A DNA stretch of 64,000 bases from Rossellomorea vietnamensis (GTDB lineage Bacteria > Bacillota > Bacilli > Bacillales > Bacillaceae_B), in the NCBI RefSeq assembly GCF_001305855.1, contig NZ_LIXZ01000006.1:86827-150826 (forward strand), read 5' to 3'. Below the pieces are notes generated by a model. It was not told where the DNA came from and did no database searches. It saw only the letters and a list, made by a program, of their open reading frames with translations. The stretch's first letter is position 1, and every line of letters starts with the position of its first letter. Of this stretch, positions 26,737-36,592 are shown in pieces. The position numbers and the translations under genes are program-made.

Positions 26737-28041
26737 ATGAGAATGGTTGACTTAATAGAGAAGAAACGCGAAGGAAAAGAATTATCTACGGAAGAAATCA
26801 AATTCATCGTGGAAGGGTATACAGACGGCACCATCCCCGATTATCAGGTGAGCGCCCTGACGATGGCGATTTTCTTTAAAGATATGAGCGATAGAGAAAG
26901 AGCGGACCTGACGATGGCAATGGTGGAATCCGGAGATCAAATTGATCTGTCCGCCATTGAAGGGATCAAAGTGGATAAGCACTCTACAGGAGGAGTCGGT
27001 GATACAACGACACTTGTTCTTGGACCACTTGTGGCATCTGTCGGTGTCCCTGTAGCGAAGATGAGCGGAAGGGGTCTTGGTCACACCGGGGGAACCATCG
27101 ATAAGCTTGAATCCGTAGAAGGATTCCATGTGGAAATCGAAAACGAGGAATTCATCCGCCTTGTGAATAAGAATAAACTTGCCGTCATCGGTCAAAGCGG
27201 TAACTTGACACCTGCCGATAAAAAGCTGTATTCCCTGCGTGATGTGACGGCAACGGTCAACAGTATCCCTCTGATTGCAAGCTCGATCATGAGTAAAAAG
27301 ATTGCAGCGGGTGCCGATGCAATCGTCCTTGACGTGAAGACAGGTGCCGGTGCCTTCATGAAGACGCTTGACGATTCAAAGGACCTTGCCAAAGCAATGG
27401 TGAACATCGGGAATAACGTCGGAAGAAAAACGATGGCGGTCATCTCAGACATGAGCCAGCCTCTTGGATATGCGATTGGGAATGCCTTGGAAGTGAAAGA
27501 AGCGATCGATACGTTAAAAGGGGAAGGACCTGAGGACTTATCGGAACTGTGCCTGACCCTTGGAAGCCACATGGTATTCCTTGCGGAGAAAGCTTCAACG
27601 TTGGAAGAAGCGAGGGCGTTACTACAAAAAGCCATTGAAGACGGTTCAGCTCTTGAGAATTTCAAAATTTTCCTTGAGTCTCAAGGAGGAGATCCATCCG
27701 TTGTGGATGAACCATCCAAGCTTCCTCAGGCGGAGTACAAGATCGAGCTTGAAGCGAAACAGGATGGCTATGTATCTGAAATTGTGGCCGATGCAGTCGG
27801 AACGGCCGCCATGTGGCTTGGGGCAGGACGCGCAACAAAGGATTCTGTCATCGACCTGGCGGTTGGTCTTGAGCTTCGCAAAAAGATCGGGGATGCGGTC
27901 AAAGCCGGGGAATCACTTGCTACTATTTACAGCAACGATGAAAACATCGACAACGTAAAAGAAAAGTTATATGAAAGCATCAAAGTGACATCTGAACATG
28001 TGGATGCGCCTACGTTGATTCACACTGAAATCACGGGCTGA
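26737..28041 (+). CDS. pdp: Pyrimidine-nucleoside phosphorylase
   Basis: A 434-residue enzyme that phosphorolyses uridine, thymidine and deoxyuridine. The signature [17 protein letters not shown] near residue 110 and [13 protein letters not shown] (about 85) bind phosphate and substrate; [12 protein letters not shown] is also conserved. N-terminal [17 protein letters not shown] is typical. ATG 26737 follows GGGTGAATACA. In B. subtilis pdp sits with dra-nupC; here it directly follows punA, forming a compact salvage operon. Confidence 0.93.
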   Translation: MRMVDLIEKKREGKELSTEEIKFIVEGYTDGTIPDYQVSALTMAIFFKDMSDRERADLTMAMVESGDQIDLSAIEGIKVDKHSTGGVGDTTTLVLGPLVASVGVPVAKMSGRGLGHTGGTIDKLESVEGFHVEIENEEFIRLVNKNKLAVIGQSGNLTPADKKLYSLRDVTATVNSIPLIASSIMSKKIAAGADAIVLDVKTGAGAFMKTLDDSKDLAKAMVNIGNNVGRKTMAVISDMSQPLGYAIGNALEVKEAIDTLKGEGPEDLSELCLTLGSHMVFLAEKASTLEEARALLQKAIEDGSALENFKIFLESQGGDPSVVDEPSKLPQAEYKIELEAKQDGYVSEIVADAVGTAAMWLGAGRATKDSVIDLAVGLELRKKIGDAVKAGESLATIYSNDENIDNVKEKLYESIKVTSEHVDAPTLIHTEITG

Positions 28042-28058
28042 TTCATTATTTAATCAGG

Positions 28059-28102
28059 GCCTTTGCCGAGAGGAATATTTCTCTTCGGCAGAGGCTTTTT
28101 TT
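28059..28102 (+). terminator. Terminator after pdp
   Basis: GCCTTTGCCGAGAG with CTCTTCGGCAGAGGC around GAATATTT, then seven Ts. Confidence 0.86.
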
Positions 28103-28183
28103 GCGTGAAGAATTTCCGTTTTTTACTATGAAACGCAATCCACCGATAAAATGACAACAGGCATCACTTTTTTACCAATGTTT

Positions 28184-28212
28184 GTATAAAAATGATGCAG
28201 TTGGAAAAAATG
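28184..28212 (+). promoter_or_regulatory. Candidate sigma-F promoter of dacF
   Basis: GTATA (28184-28188), a 14-base spacer and GGAAAAAATG (28203-28212) resemble the sigma-F consensus GYATA and GGNNANANTR. dacF is sigma-F/sigma-G dependent in B. subtilis. Confidence 0.5.
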
Positions 28213-28261
28213 GATCTATGAGTATTGAATAATAACGAGATTTTGATTGGAGGACAGTTGG

Positions 28262-29428
28262 ATGAAACGTTTTGCGTATATAGTGGTGACATTTGTGTTA
28301 ATGGCTTTTCTATTTCCTTCTATGGGATTTGCTCAAGAGAAGAAATCGGAGCTCGCCGACGTGGCGAAATCAGCCATATTGATTGAGCGTGATACTGGAG
28401 CGGTGCTTTATGAGAAAAACAGTCATGAAAAGCTGGCACCTGCGTCCATGACCAAGATCATGACCATGACCCTCATCATGGAAGCCCTCGAAAAAGGTCA
28501 AATCAAGTGGGATGACAAAGTGCGTGCGAGTGAGTACGCTGCATCGATGGGCGGATCACAGATCTTCCTCGAGCCGGGTGAAAGCATGTCTGTTAAAGAA
28601 ATGTTGAAGGGGATTGCCATTGGGTCGGCCAATGACGCCTCAGTCGCGATGGCGGAGCATATTGCAGGAAGCGAAGAAGCATTCGTTGAGAAAATGAATA
28701 AAAAGGTGAAGGAGCTCGGATTAAAGGACACTCACTTCAAAAACCCGACAGGTTTACCGTCCAAAGATCATTACAGCTCGGCCCATGATATGTCAATGAT
28801 GGCGAAGGAACTTCTTAAATATGATGGAATCACGAAATTCACAGGCAGCTATGAATCCTATTTACGGGAAGGGTCGGATAAAAAGTTCTGGCTGGTGAAT
28901 ACAAATAAATTAGTCCGCTTTTATGAAGGGGTGGACGGTTTGAAGACAGGTTTCACGAATGAGGCGAAATATTGTCTGACGGCGACGGCAAAGAAAGACA
29001 ATATGAGAGTGATTGCGGTCGTGTTCGGTGCCCCGACACCAAAGGAACGGAACAATGAGGTCAGTAAAATGCTTGATTATGCCTTCAATCAGTACTCGAC
29101 CAAACCTCTCTTCAAAAAAGGAGATTCCCTGGCTAAGGTGAAAGTGTCAAAAGGGAAGGAAAATAAAGTGGATGCCGTTACGGATGAGCCTATATCCCTC
29201 CTAACCCAAAAAGGTGAAAAGTTGGATGGGATCCAGCAGAAGATCACCTTGTCGAAAGACTTGAAAGCTCCGATTAAAAAAGGAGACAAAGTCGGGACAC
29301 TCGTGGTGATGAATAAAGGGAAAAAAGTGGTGGAAAGCACCCTCGTTGCCAAGAAAAATGTAAACGATGCCAGCTGGTGGGAATTATATAAAAAATCCTT
29401 TGGACTTTTTACGAAGGTAGGAAAGTAA
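28262..29428 (+). CDS. dacF: D-alanyl-D-alanine carboxypeptidase DacF
   Basis: A 388-residue class-C low-molecular-mass penicillin-binding protein that trims pentapeptides, setting cross-linking in spore cortex. Signal peptide (cleavage near FA-QEK), active-site Ser62 in SMTK, SAN triad in GSANDAS (about 122), KTG in LKTGFTNEAK (about 228), then a beta-sandwich PBP5 C-terminal domain and an amphipathic tail (WWELYKKSFGLFTK) that docks at the membrane. ATG 28262 follows TTGGAGGACAGTTGG. Upstream of spoIIAA, as in B. subtilis, with which late read-through is expected. Confidence 0.93.
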   Translation: MKRFAYIVVTFVLMAFLFPSMGFAQEKKSELADVAKSAILIERDTGAVLYEKNSHEKLAPASMTKIMTMTLIMEALEKGQIKWDDKVRASEYAASMGGSQIFLEPGESMSVKEMLKGIAIGSANDASVAMAEHIAGSEEAFVEKMNKKVKELGLKDTHFKNPTGLPSKDHYSSAHDMSMMAKELLKYDGITKFTGSYESYLREGSDKKFWLVNTNKLVRFYEGVDGLKTGFTNEAKYCLTATAKKDNMRVIAVVFGAPTPKERNNEVSKMLDYAFNQYSTKPLFKKGDSLAKVKVSKGKENKVDAVTDEPISLLTQKGEKLDGIQQKITLSKDLKAPIKKGDKVGTLVVMNKGKKVVESTLVAKKNVNDASWWELYKKSFGLFTKVGK

Positions 29429-29479
29429 TGAGCTTCAGAAAATAACCTCTAATTATGACGAATTCCTTCTAGTTTTGTC

Positions 29480-29506
29480 ATGGAGAAGGAATTTGCTAAA
29501 AGAATA
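29480..29506 (+). promoter_or_regulatory. Possible sigma-H promoter of spoIIAA
   Basis: TGGAGAA near 29481 and GAAT at 29502-29505 fit the spacing of sigma-H promoters, although AGGAATTT, the better -35 match, is too close. The spoIIA operon is sigma-H dependent in B. subtilis. Low support. Confidence 0.3.
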
Positions 29507-29549
29507 GCGAAATGACTCACTATACGACAGAGAAGGAGGCTTTCTGATA

Positions 29550-29900
29550 GTGAGTCTTGCTATTAACTTAGAAGTCAAAAAAGATGTACTGTGTGTCCGT
29601 TTAAGTGGTGAGTTGGATCATCACACCGCCGATGAACTGAGGGAAAAAGCTTCAAGCCTGATTGAAAGTGAGAATGTGAAGCATATCATTTTGAATTTAG
29701 AGGAATTAAGCTTTATGGATAGTTCCGGATTGGGTGTCATTTTGGGCCGATACAAGCAGATCAAGCAAAAGCATGGAGAAATGGTGGTATGTGCGATTTC
29801 CCCTTCTGTAAACCGATTATTTGAAATGTCAGGGTTGTTTAAGATCATTCGTCTTGAGCCATCTGAAGAAAACGCATTACAAAGATTGGGGGTCGCATGA
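29550..29900 (+). CDS. spoIIAA: Anti-sigma factor antagonist SpoIIAA
   Basis: A 116-residue STAS-domain protein. Its phosphoacceptor is Ser58 in [14 protein letters not shown]. Dephosphorylated SpoIIAA in the forespore binds SpoIIAB and frees sigma-F; SpoIIAB phosphorylates and inactivates it. Start GTG 29550 follows GAAGGAGGCTTTCTGATA. First gene of the spoIIAA-spoIIAB-sigF operon, with one base between it and spoIIAB. Confidence 0.95.
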   Translation: MSLAINLEVKKDVLCVRLSGELDHHTADELREKASSLIESENVKHIILNLEELSFMDSSGLGVILGRYKQIKQKHGEMVVCAISPSVNRLFEMSGLFKIIRLEPSEENALQRLGVA

Positions 29901-29901
29901 T

Positions 29902-30345
29902 ATGAGAAATGAAATGAATATTCAATTCAGTTCTTTAAGCCAAAATGAATCTTTTGCCCGCGTGACTGTGGCATCATTTATTGCCCAGCTCGATCCGACA
30001 ATGGATGAGTTGACTGAAATCAAAACCGTCGTCTCGGAAGCCGTGACCAATGCCATCATTCACGGATATGATAACAGACCGAATGGGACGGTTTATATTT
30101 CCGTGATCATGGAAGAGGATGGGTTCATCGATATGACCATCCGCGATGAAGGGATTGGAATCGGGGATGTGGAAGAAGCCCGTCAGCCACTCTACACCTC
30201 CAAGCCGGAGCTTGAGCGTTCCGGGATGGGTTTTACGATCATGGAGAATTTCATGGATGAAATAGAAGTATCATCACACCCAGGTACAGGCACCACGGTA
30301 AGGCTGAAGAAGCACTTGACCAATAGTAAAGCGCTATGCAATTAA
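29902..30345 (+). CDS. spoIIAB: Anti-sigma F factor / serine kinase SpoIIAB
   Basis: A 147-residue GHKL-fold kinase. N box: [14 protein letters not shown]1 box: [11 protein letters not shown]2: [13 protein letters not shown]. It binds sigma-F and ATP, and phosphorylates SpoIIAA on Ser58. The start at 29902 lies one base after the spoIIAA stop, suggesting coupled translation and matched stoichiometry. RBS GGGGGTCGCATGAT. Confidence 0.95.
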   Translation: MRNEMNIQFSSLSQNESFARVTVASFIAQLDPTMDELTEIKTVVSEAVTNAIIHGYDNRPNGTVYISVIMEEDGFIDMTIRDEGIGIGDVEEARQPLYTSKPELERSGMGFTIMENFMDEIEVSSHPGTGTTVRLKKHLTNSKALCN

Positions 30346-30357
30346 GGAGTCGTGCCC

Positions 30358-31122
30358 ATGGATGTCGAAGTGAAGAATGAAAAGGAACAGACCTTTTTGA
30401 AAGATCACGAGGTGAAAGACCTGATAAAGAAAAGTCAGGAAGGTGACCAGAGTGCAAGGGACCTGATCGTCCAAAAGAATATGCGCCTTGTATGGTCCGT
30501 CGTCCAACGCTTTCTCAATCGTGGGTATGAGCCGGATGATCTCTTTCAAATAGGCAGTATCGGGTTGCTGAAATCAGTGGATAAGTTTGATTTAAGCTAC
30601 GATGTAAAGTTTTCGACTTATGCGGTCCCGATGATTATCGGGGAGATCCAGCGTTTCATTCGGGATGATGGGACAGTGAAGGTGAGTCGTTCCCTGAAGG
30701 AAATGGGGAATAAGATCAGGAAAGCAAAGGATGAACTCTCCAAGAAGTTCGGCAGGGTCCCTACCGTCAGCGAGCTTGCCGACCATCTGGAGTATTCCGT
30801 TGAAGAGGTGATCATGGCCCAGGAAGCGAGTCGTGCACCATCATCGATTCATGAAACGGTTTATGAAAATGATGGAGATCCCATCACGCTTCTGGATCAG
30901 ATTGCCGATAATACGGATAATAAATGGTTTGACAAGATTGCCCTGAAAGAAGCCATCAGGGAATTGGATGATCGGGAGCGGCTGATCGTATACTTAAGGT
31001 ATTACAAAGATCAGACCCAATCCGAAGTAGCGGATCGGCTGGGGATCTCCCAGGTGCAGGTATCGAGGCTTGAGAAGAAGATTTTACAAACAATGAAAGA
31101 ACAGATGCATACAGAGTCATAG
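30358..31122 (+). CDS. sigF: RNA polymerase sigma-F factor (forespore)
   Basis: A 254-residue sigma-70 family factor of the SigF/SigG group. Region 2 (NMRLVWSVVQRFLNRGYEPD then DLFQIGSIGLLKSVDKFD), region 3 (KIRKAKDELSKKFGR) and region 4 with HTH (SEVADRLGISQVQVSRLEKK). It directs the first forespore-specific transcription and is held by SpoIIAB until asymmetric division. ATG 30358 is nine bases after TAAGGAGT; an in-frame GTG at 30352 is too close. Confidence 0.94.
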   Translation: MDVEVKNEKEQTFLKDHEVKDLIKKSQEGDQSARDLIVQKNMRLVWSVVQRFLNRGYEPDDLFQIGSIGLLKSVDKFDLSYDVKFSTYAVPMIIGEIQRFIRDDGTVKVSRSLKEMGNKIRKAKDELSKKFGRVPTVSELADHLEYSVEEVIMAQEASRAPSSIHETVYENDGDPITLLDQIADNTDNKWFDKIALKEAIRELDDRERLIVYLRYYKDQTQSEVADRLGISQVQVSRLEKKILQTMKEQMHTES

Positions 31123-31126
31123 GTGA

Positions 31127-31173
31127 AATAACCTTGTGGATTCAATTTCTGAATCCACAAGGTTATTTTTTTA
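31127..31173 (+). terminator. Terminator of the spoIIA operon
   Basis: AATAACCTTGTGGATTCA with TGAATCCACAAGGTTATT, perfect long stem with a 5-base loop and seven Ts. Confidence 0.9.
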
Positions 31174-31270
31174 TTGAAATTGTTTCCATAATCCACTCAC
31201 TCCAGTCCTTCCCATCACTTCCATCCCTACGTTGGATTCAGCTATTACTCCCAATCATCCCCGTCACCAT

Positions 31271-31300
31271 TACATAAATAAATCGCGTTAATCCATACTA
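31271..31300 (+). promoter_or_regulatory. Candidate sigma-G promoter of the spoVA operon
   Basis: TACATAA at 31271-31277 and CATACTA at 31294-31300, about 16-17 bases apart, fit sigma-G promoters (GHATR and CATNNTA). It lies about 40 bases before spoVAA; spoVA is sigma-G dependent in related species. Confidence 0.55.
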
Positions 31301-31341
31301 TTGGTACGAAGGGAAAATCATGTTTTCAGGAAGTGAACTGC

Positions 31342-31962
31342 ATGGAAGGTATTTTGTATATACGCTTACGTCATCGAGTGCAGGTAAGGGAAGAGAGCAT
31401 GGTCAAGCTTTCTCAGCTGGCGCAAATCATAGCAACTGAAACAATTGTAGAAGATATAAGGGAAATCCCGATTCATCAAGTGACGCCTTCAGATAAGAAT
31501 ATTGTCGTGGTCGATATTATGAAAGTCATCAGTGAGGTATGCAAAGTATATCCAGACCTTGATATTCAAACGATCGGGCCAACTCAAAGCATTATAGAAG
31601 TGATTTATGAGAAAAAGAAAGTCTCTCTCCCTTTATTCATTGGCGTTTGGTTACTATTATTCATCGGTGCAGCCCTGGCGATTATGAATTTCCATGAAGA
31701 TGTAAGTATGAGAGAAGTTCATCAAAGGCTGTATCATTTCGTGACTGGAGGGGTGGATCCCCATCCTTTATTGTTCCAGGTTCCTTACTCGTTTGGGTTG
31801 GGCCTTGGGATGATTTTGTTTTTCAATCATGTGTTCAGAAAAAGACTCAATGAAGAGCCGAGTCCTCTTGAGGTTGAAATGTTTAACTACCAGCAGGATT
31901 TAGATCAATACGTGATTATGCACGAAAATAAAGAAAGTCAGAAGAAACTGGATGACCATTAA
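31342..31962 (+). CDS. spoVAA: Stage V sporulation protein AA
   Basis: A 206-residue membrane protein, the length of B. subtilis SpoVAA. The N-terminal domain (YIRLRHRVQVREESMV...) is soluble, and two hydrophobic segments follow (VSLPLFIGVWLLLFIGAALAI and LFQVPYSFGLGLGMILFF). SpoVA proteins form the DPA channel in the spore inner membrane; SpoVAA's soluble domain is thought to interact with SpoVAB. ATG 31342 follows AGGAAGTGAACTGC. The end overlaps spoVAB by 11 bases. Confidence 0.9.
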   Translation: MEGILYIRLRHRVQVREESMVKLSQLAQIIATETIVEDIREIPIHQVTPSDKNIVVVDIMKVISEVCKVYPDLDIQTIGPTQSIIEVIYEKKKVSLPLFIGVWLLLFIGAALAIMNFHEDVSMREVHQRLYHFVTGGVDPHPLLFQVPYSFGLGLGMILFFNHVFRKRLNEEPSPLEVEMFNYQQDLDQYVIMHENKESQKKLDDH

Positions 31963-32374
31963 TGTATTGATCACCGTATTTATTGGATTTGCCGGAGGGC
32001 TTGCTGTAGGCTCGGGCTTCGTTGCATTTTTAACCGTATTGGGTATCATCCCCCGGTTAACTCAATTGACCAAAACAATGAAAATGATTCATTACTATGA
32101 GATGGCCGTCGTCACCGGGGCCCTTGCAGGAGGGGTTATCAGCCTGAATGATTACACCCTGCATTTCTCTCCACTGGTCCTCATTCCCCTCGGTCTTATG
32201 AGCGGGGTGTTCATCGGCTTGTTGGCTGCTGCGTTGACAGAAGTTTTGAATGTGTTTCCCATCTTGGCCAAACGAATCGGGATTGATGAACAGATTGTGA
32301 TTCTGATCATGGCGATTGTGTTCGGGAAGATTTTCGGCTCACTATTTCATTGGCTCTATTTGGTTCATCAATAA
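31952..32374 (+). CDS. spoVAB: Stage V sporulation protein AB
   Basis: A 140-residue integral membrane protein with four hydrophobic helices, beginning [21 protein letters not shown]. It is a component of the spore DPA channel complex. It overlaps spoVAA by 11 bases. In B. subtilis the next genes are spoVAC, spoVAD and spoVAEb; here spoVAEa follows immediately (24-base gap). Confidence 0.9.
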   Translation: MTINVLITVFIGFAGGLAVGSGFVAFLTVLGIIPRLTQLTKTMKMIHYYEMAVVTGALAGGVISLNDYTLHFSPLVLIPLGLMSGVFIGLLAAALTEVLNVFPILAKRIGIDEQIVILIMAIVFGKIFGSLFHWLYLVHQ

Positions 32375-32397
32375 TTTGCAAGAGGCAGGGGTTGTAT

Positions 32398-32994
32398 ATG
32401 GACAGTAAAAGGAAAGTGATCCTGATAACAGATGGGGATGAATACGCCAAGCGCGCCATCGAATGTGTGGCGAAAGAGTATGGGGGAAGGTGTATCTCAA
32501 GCTCTAAGGGCAATCCCTCTGTATTGTCGGGTCCTGAAATCGTTAAATTGATCAACAGAGCCAAGAACGACCCTGTCTTTGTCATGTTTGATGATAGTGG
32601 ATTCATTGGGGAAGGTGCCGGGGAACGCGCCTTGAAATATGTTGCGAATCACTCGGATATAGAGGTTCTGGGAATCATCGCCGTGGCCAGTAAAACACGA
32701 CAGGCAGAATGGACCAGGGTGGATGTGTGCATTGATAAGTTTGGGGAGTTGACCCCATATGGTGTAGATAAATTCGGCGTACCTGAAATGGACGTGGGAA
32801 GATTGACGGGGGATACGGTCTACTGCCTGGATGAACTGGAAGTCCCGGTAATTGTAGGGATTGGTGACATAGGCAAAATGGCCAAACGGGATCATTATTC
32901 CCAAGGGGCCCCCATCACGAAAAAAGCAGTGGAAATCATCTTGGAAAGGAGTGGGTATCATGCCTCAAAAGAAGAAAGAAACACCGATTCCTAA
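32398..32994 (+). CDS. spoVAEA: Stage V sporulation protein AEa
   Basis: A 198-residue soluble protein of the SpoVAE family: [19 protein letters not shown] near the N-terminus, then a Rossmann-like fold with [19 protein letters not shown] and [20 protein letters not shown]. It lacks membrane segments. In B. subtilis this is SpoVAEa, not essential for DPA uptake but found in the spore. ATG 32398 follows AGGGGTTGTAT. It overlaps the SpoVAF start by 35 bases. Confidence 0.88.
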   Translation: MDSKRKVILITDGDEYAKRAIECVAKEYGGRCISSSKGNPSVLSGPEIVKLINRAKNDPVFVMFDDSGFIGEGAGERALKYVANHSDIEVLGIIAVASKTRQAEWTRVDVCIDKFGELTPYGVDKFGVPEMDVGRLTGDTVYCLDELEVPVIVGIGDIGKMAKRDHYSQGAPITKKAVEIILERSGYHASKEERNTDS

Positions 32995-34438
32995 AGATTT
33001 AAAAAAAATGGAAGATTACATGCAGAACCACGTCGGGCTGAACACGAGTTTTGACATTGGTGTACGCAAACTGATGATATTGAAGAAAGGTGTGCATATT
33101 TACTATATAAATGGACTGACCGATGCAGCCTATATCATTGAACTTGTGGAAGAACTTGTGGAGATCAACGACCATGAGCGTGCGACAAGCCGACTTTATG
33201 ACATTGTACATAATCGCCTTGTCCATCAATCTGTCGAACCTGTCAAAACAATTGAAGAAGCAGTCGATGAAGTGCTCTCCGGGTTGATTGCAGTCTTTAT
33301 TGAAGGATATGAAGAAGCGCTGATCGTGGATGTCCGAAGTTATCCGGGGAGGCAGCCGTCGGAACCTGATACAGAAAAAGTGGTACGTGGTTCCCGCGAT
33401 GGATATGTCGAAAATATCATCGTGAATACAGCATTAACAAGAAGAAGAATAAGAGATCCAAGACTGAGGTTTGAAATATTCCGTATCGGAGAGCGATCGA
33501 AGACGGATATTTCGATTGCCTATATTGATGATGTGGCAAATCCGAGTCTGATTGAAGTGATCAAGAAAGAATTGAAAAGTATAAAAATCGATGGTTTGAC
33601 GATGGCGGATAAAACGATAGAAGAGTTTCTGGTGAAACAAGGGTACAATCCGTACCCGTTAGTAAGATATACAGAAAGAGCGGATGTGGCCGCGACCCAT
33701 CTATTAGAAGGGCATGTACTGATATTTGTCGATACGTCCCCGAGTGTCATCATCACTCCTACAACGTTCTTTCATCACCTGCAGCATGCGGAGGAGTATA
33801 GACAATCACCGGCTGTAGGTACTTTTGTTAGATGGACAAGATTCATCGGTGTGCTTGCTTCACTTTTCCTACTGCCATTATGGTATCTATTTGTACTGGA
33901 TCCATCTTTGCTGCCGGAAGTCATCAAATATGTCGGTCCTCAGGAACAAACCAATATCCCGGTCATCGTTCAATTATTCATCGCGGATCTTGGGGTGGAG
34001 ATGTTCCGGATCGCCGCCATTCATACTCCGACCCCGCTCTCGACGGCCATGGGTTTGATCGCCGCCGTATTGATCGGGCAGATTGCAATCGATGTAGGGC
34101 TTTTCCAGCCTGAAGTGATCTTATATGTAGCGGTAGCTTCAATTGGTACGTTTGCAACCCCGAGTTATGAATTGAGCGTTGCCAATAAGATGGCAAGGCT
34201 GCTTCTCCTGGTGATGGTTGCGTTGTTCCATATTCCAGGGTTGATGATTGGCAGCACCCTGTATATTCTATACGTAACGAATATTAAATCTCTCAATACA
34301 CCATATCTATGGCCGCTTCTGCCTTTCAGTCCAAAGGCGTTTATGCAGATTCTCGTCAGGAAGTCGGTACCGGGGTCTAAAATTCGACCAAGTATCGTCC
34401 AACCCCGAAATAAATACAAACAGCCTGCGAAATCTTAG
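32960..34438 (+). CDS. spoVAF: Stage V sporulation protein AF (GerA A-subunit family)
   Basis: A 492-residue membrane protein of the GerAA/SpoVAF family. Soluble N-terminal half with repeats of beta-alpha type (residues 1-270; [37 protein letters not shown]), then five or more membrane helices ([40 protein letters not shown]). It resembles germinant-receptor A subunits and is implicated in amplifying germination. ATG 32960 lies in the end of spoVAEa after AAAGGAGTG. No separate terminator was seen before lysA. Confidence 0.9.
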   Translation: MPQKKKETPIPKDLKKMEDYMQNHVGLNTSFDIGVRKLMILKKGVHIYYINGLTDAAYIIELVEELVEINDHERATSRLYDIVHNRLVHQSVEPVKTIEEAVDEVLSGLIAVFIEGYEEALIVDVRSYPGRQPSEPDTEKVVRGSRDGYVENIIVNTALTRRRIRDPRLRFEIFRIGERSKTDISIAYIDDVANPSLIEVIKKELKSIKIDGLTMADKTIEEFLVKQGYNPYPLVRYTERADVAATHLLEGHVLIFVDTSPSVIITPTTFFHHLQHAEEYRQSPAVGTFVRWTRFIGVLASLFLLPLWYLFVLDPSLLPEVIKYVGPQEQTNIPVIVQLFIADLGVEMFRIAAIHTPTPLSTAMGLIAAVLIGQIAIDVGLFQPEVILYVAVASIGTFATPSYELSVANKMARLLLLVMVALFHIPGLMIGSTLYILYVTNIKSLNTPYLWPLLPFSPKAFMQILVRKSVPGSKIRPSIVQPRNKYKQPAKS

Positions 34439-34442
34439 AATA

Positions 34443-34471
34443 TTGCAACAACTCTGGTTCTGTGGTAAATT
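34443..34471 (+). promoter_or_regulatory. Candidate sigma-A promoter of lysA
   Basis: TTGCAA (34443-34448), 17-base spacer and TAAATT (34466-34471), 31 bases before the lysA start. No lysine riboswitch fits in the short leader. Confidence 0.4.
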
Positions 34472-34502
34472 ACGTTTAATTAGTAGTGGACTATAGAGGG
34501 GA

Positions 34503-35813
34503 ATGAGACGTTTCATGCATCTTCATGGATCAGCAGAAATAAAAAACGGTGGCTTAATGATAGGAGGGGTCAGTACCATAGACCTGGCAGCTCAATATGG
34601 TACGCCCCTTTATGTATATGACACGAAACTTGTCAGAGAGCGTGCAAGAGGGTTTAAAGAAACATTCGAATCCCTAGGGGTGAAGGCGGAAGTTGCCTAT
34701 GCCAGCAAAGCATTTTCCTGTATCGGGATCTTTCAGCTAATGGATGAGGAAGGATTGTCACTGGATGTCGTTTCAGGAGGAGAGCTGTTTACGGCCCTGA
34801 AGGCAGGCTTCCCTCCAGGACGTATCCATTTTAATGGAAATAACAAGTCGAGGGAAGAACTAACGATGTCCATTGAACATAAGATCGGCTGTATCGTCGT
34901 CGATAATTTTCATGAGCTGGAGCTTGTAAGTGAATTGTCACGATCTCTTGAAGAAGCCACAAGGGTGTTGTTAAGAGTAACCCCGGGGATCGAAGCTCAT
35001 ACTCATGATTATATCCTGACCGGACAAGAAGATTCGAAATTCGGATTTGATTTAGAGAACGGTCAGGCCGAGAAAGCGATGAAGTCAGCGATGGATTCCG
35101 AAACAATTGAATTGTTGGGCCTCCATTGCCATATTGGTTCGCAGATTTTTGAAACGACGGGGTTCATTCTCGCCGCCAGGAAAATCATTGAAAAGGTCGC
35201 CCGGTGGCGTTCTCAATACAGCTTTGATCCTAAGGTCCTTAATCTGGGTGGAGGCTTTGGGATTCGATATACGAAAGATGATGATCCAATCCCTCCGGCT
35301 CGATATGTGACGGAAATGATTGCTGCAGTGCAAGAGGAAGTGGAGAAATACAGTTTAGAGATGCCTGAAATCTGGATTGAACCGGGGCGTTCACTTGTAG
35401 GAGATGCAGGTACCAGTCTCTATACAGTGGGATCAAAGAAAGATGTCCCAGGCGTCCGGAAATATGTGGCGGTTGATGGGGGAATGAGCGATAATATCAG
35501 ACCTGCTCTATATAAGGCGAAGTATGAAGGGATCATAGCGAATAAAGCCGACCTGATGTGCGACGATACGGTGTCCGTTGCAGGGAAATGCTGTGAGTCC
35601 GGAGACATGTTGATATGGGACTTACCACTTCCTGTCACCGAAGCGGGGGATATTCTCGCTGTGTTCTGTACAGGTGCATACGGATATTCGATGGCGAATA
35701 ACTATAATCGGATTCCACGGCCCGCCGTCGTATTTGTCGAGGACGGAGAAGCCCGGTTAGCCGTCCGAAGGGAGACATATGAGGATTTGATCACCCATGA
35801 TATAAAGTTTTAA
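34503..35813 (+). CDS. lysA: Diaminopimelate decarboxylase
   Basis: A 436-residue PLP enzyme (alanine racemase fold) that makes L-lysine from meso-diaminopimelate. PLP lysine is Lys69 in AYASKAFS; phosphate site GGGFGIRY (about 245); EPGRSLVGDAG (about 298) and the catalytic CCESGD (about 362), GAYGYSMANNYN at the C-terminus. The start at 34503 is close to the AGAGGGG site; a second in-frame ATG at 34515 is an alternative. Downstream of spoVAF as in B. subtilis. Confidence 0.94.
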   Translation: MRRFMHLHGSAEIKNGGLMIGGVSTIDLAAQYGTPLYVYDTKLVRERARGFKETFESLGVKAEVAYASKAFSCIGIFQLMDEEGLSLDVVSGGELFTALKAGFPPGRIHFNGNNKSREELTMSIEHKIGCIVVDNFHELELVSELSRSLEEATRVLLRVTPGIEAHTHDYILTGQEDSKFGFDLENGQAEKAMKSAMDSETIELLGLHCHIGSQIFETTGFILAARKIIEKVARWRSQYSFDPKVLNLGGGFGIRYTKDDDPIPPARYVTEMIAAVQEEVEKYSLEMPEIWIEPGRSLVGDAGTSLYTVGSKKDVPGVRKYVAVDGGMSDNIRPALYKAKYEGIIANKADLMCDDTVSVAGKCCESGDMLIWDLPLPVTEAGDILAVFCTGAYGYSMANNYNRIPRPAVVFVEDGEARLAVRRETYEDLITHDIKF

Positions 35814-35825
35814 CCCCCACGTATA

Positions 35826-35864
35826 TAGTCTTTAAGTATCTCGTACTTAAAGACTACTTTTTTT
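35826..35864 (+). terminator. Terminator after lysA
   Basis: Perfect stem TAGTCTTTAAGTA with TACTTAAAGACTA, 5-base loop, then C and seven Ts. Confidence 0.9.
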
Positions 35865-35954
35865 GCATCCAGAATTACATACTTTAACAAATTTCGATTT
35901 TACTATACAATAACAATGACATAAACACATAGAGTGAAGACAAAGGAGTCAGTC

Positions 35955-36047
35955 ATGAAGATCAGTAATAAAGCATTGTTCTTGTTATTAATCGTTGCCG
36001 GTCTGGTGTGGGGAGTCATCTACTGGATGTTCATCGCTGGAAACTGA
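35955..36047 (+). CDS. Small single-span membrane peptide, 30 residues
   Basis: Reads MKISNKALFLLLIVAGLVWG and continues VIYWMFIAGN. Nearly the whole peptide after residue 6 is one hydrophobic helix with a positive N-terminus. ATG 35955 has AAAGGAGTCAGTC, a strong ribosome site, and it lies alone between the lysA terminator and ribT. The function is unknown. The strong RBS and clean membrane pattern argue for a real gene. Confidence 0.6.
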   Translation: MKISNKALFLLLIVAGLVWGVIYWMFIAGN

Positions 36048-36163
36048 TACACCAGGATTTGCTTAATAAAAGTAAATTTAGTAAGATAAATAAACGTTCA
36101 TATCAATTAAATTTCTAGTTTTTGTCTATAATAGGAAATAAATAGATTAGACATAAAACATGA

Positions 36164-36548
<385 letters not shown>

Positions 36549-36550
<2 letters not shown>

Positions 36551-36592
36551 AGAGGCAGGCCGCCTATTCTGGTGGTCCGCCTCTTTTTTTTC
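36549..36592. terminator. Bidirectional terminator of ribT and ypuF
   Basis: AAAGAGGCAGGCCGCC with GGTGGTCCGCCTCTTT around a TATTCT loop, then Ts. The right side of the hairpin encodes the last residues of the minus-strand ypuF gene. Confidence 0.85.

Noticed and set aside
34439..34502. Lysine riboswitch before lysA
   Set aside because: Only 64 bases separate spoVAF and lysA, far too short for a lysine aptamer.
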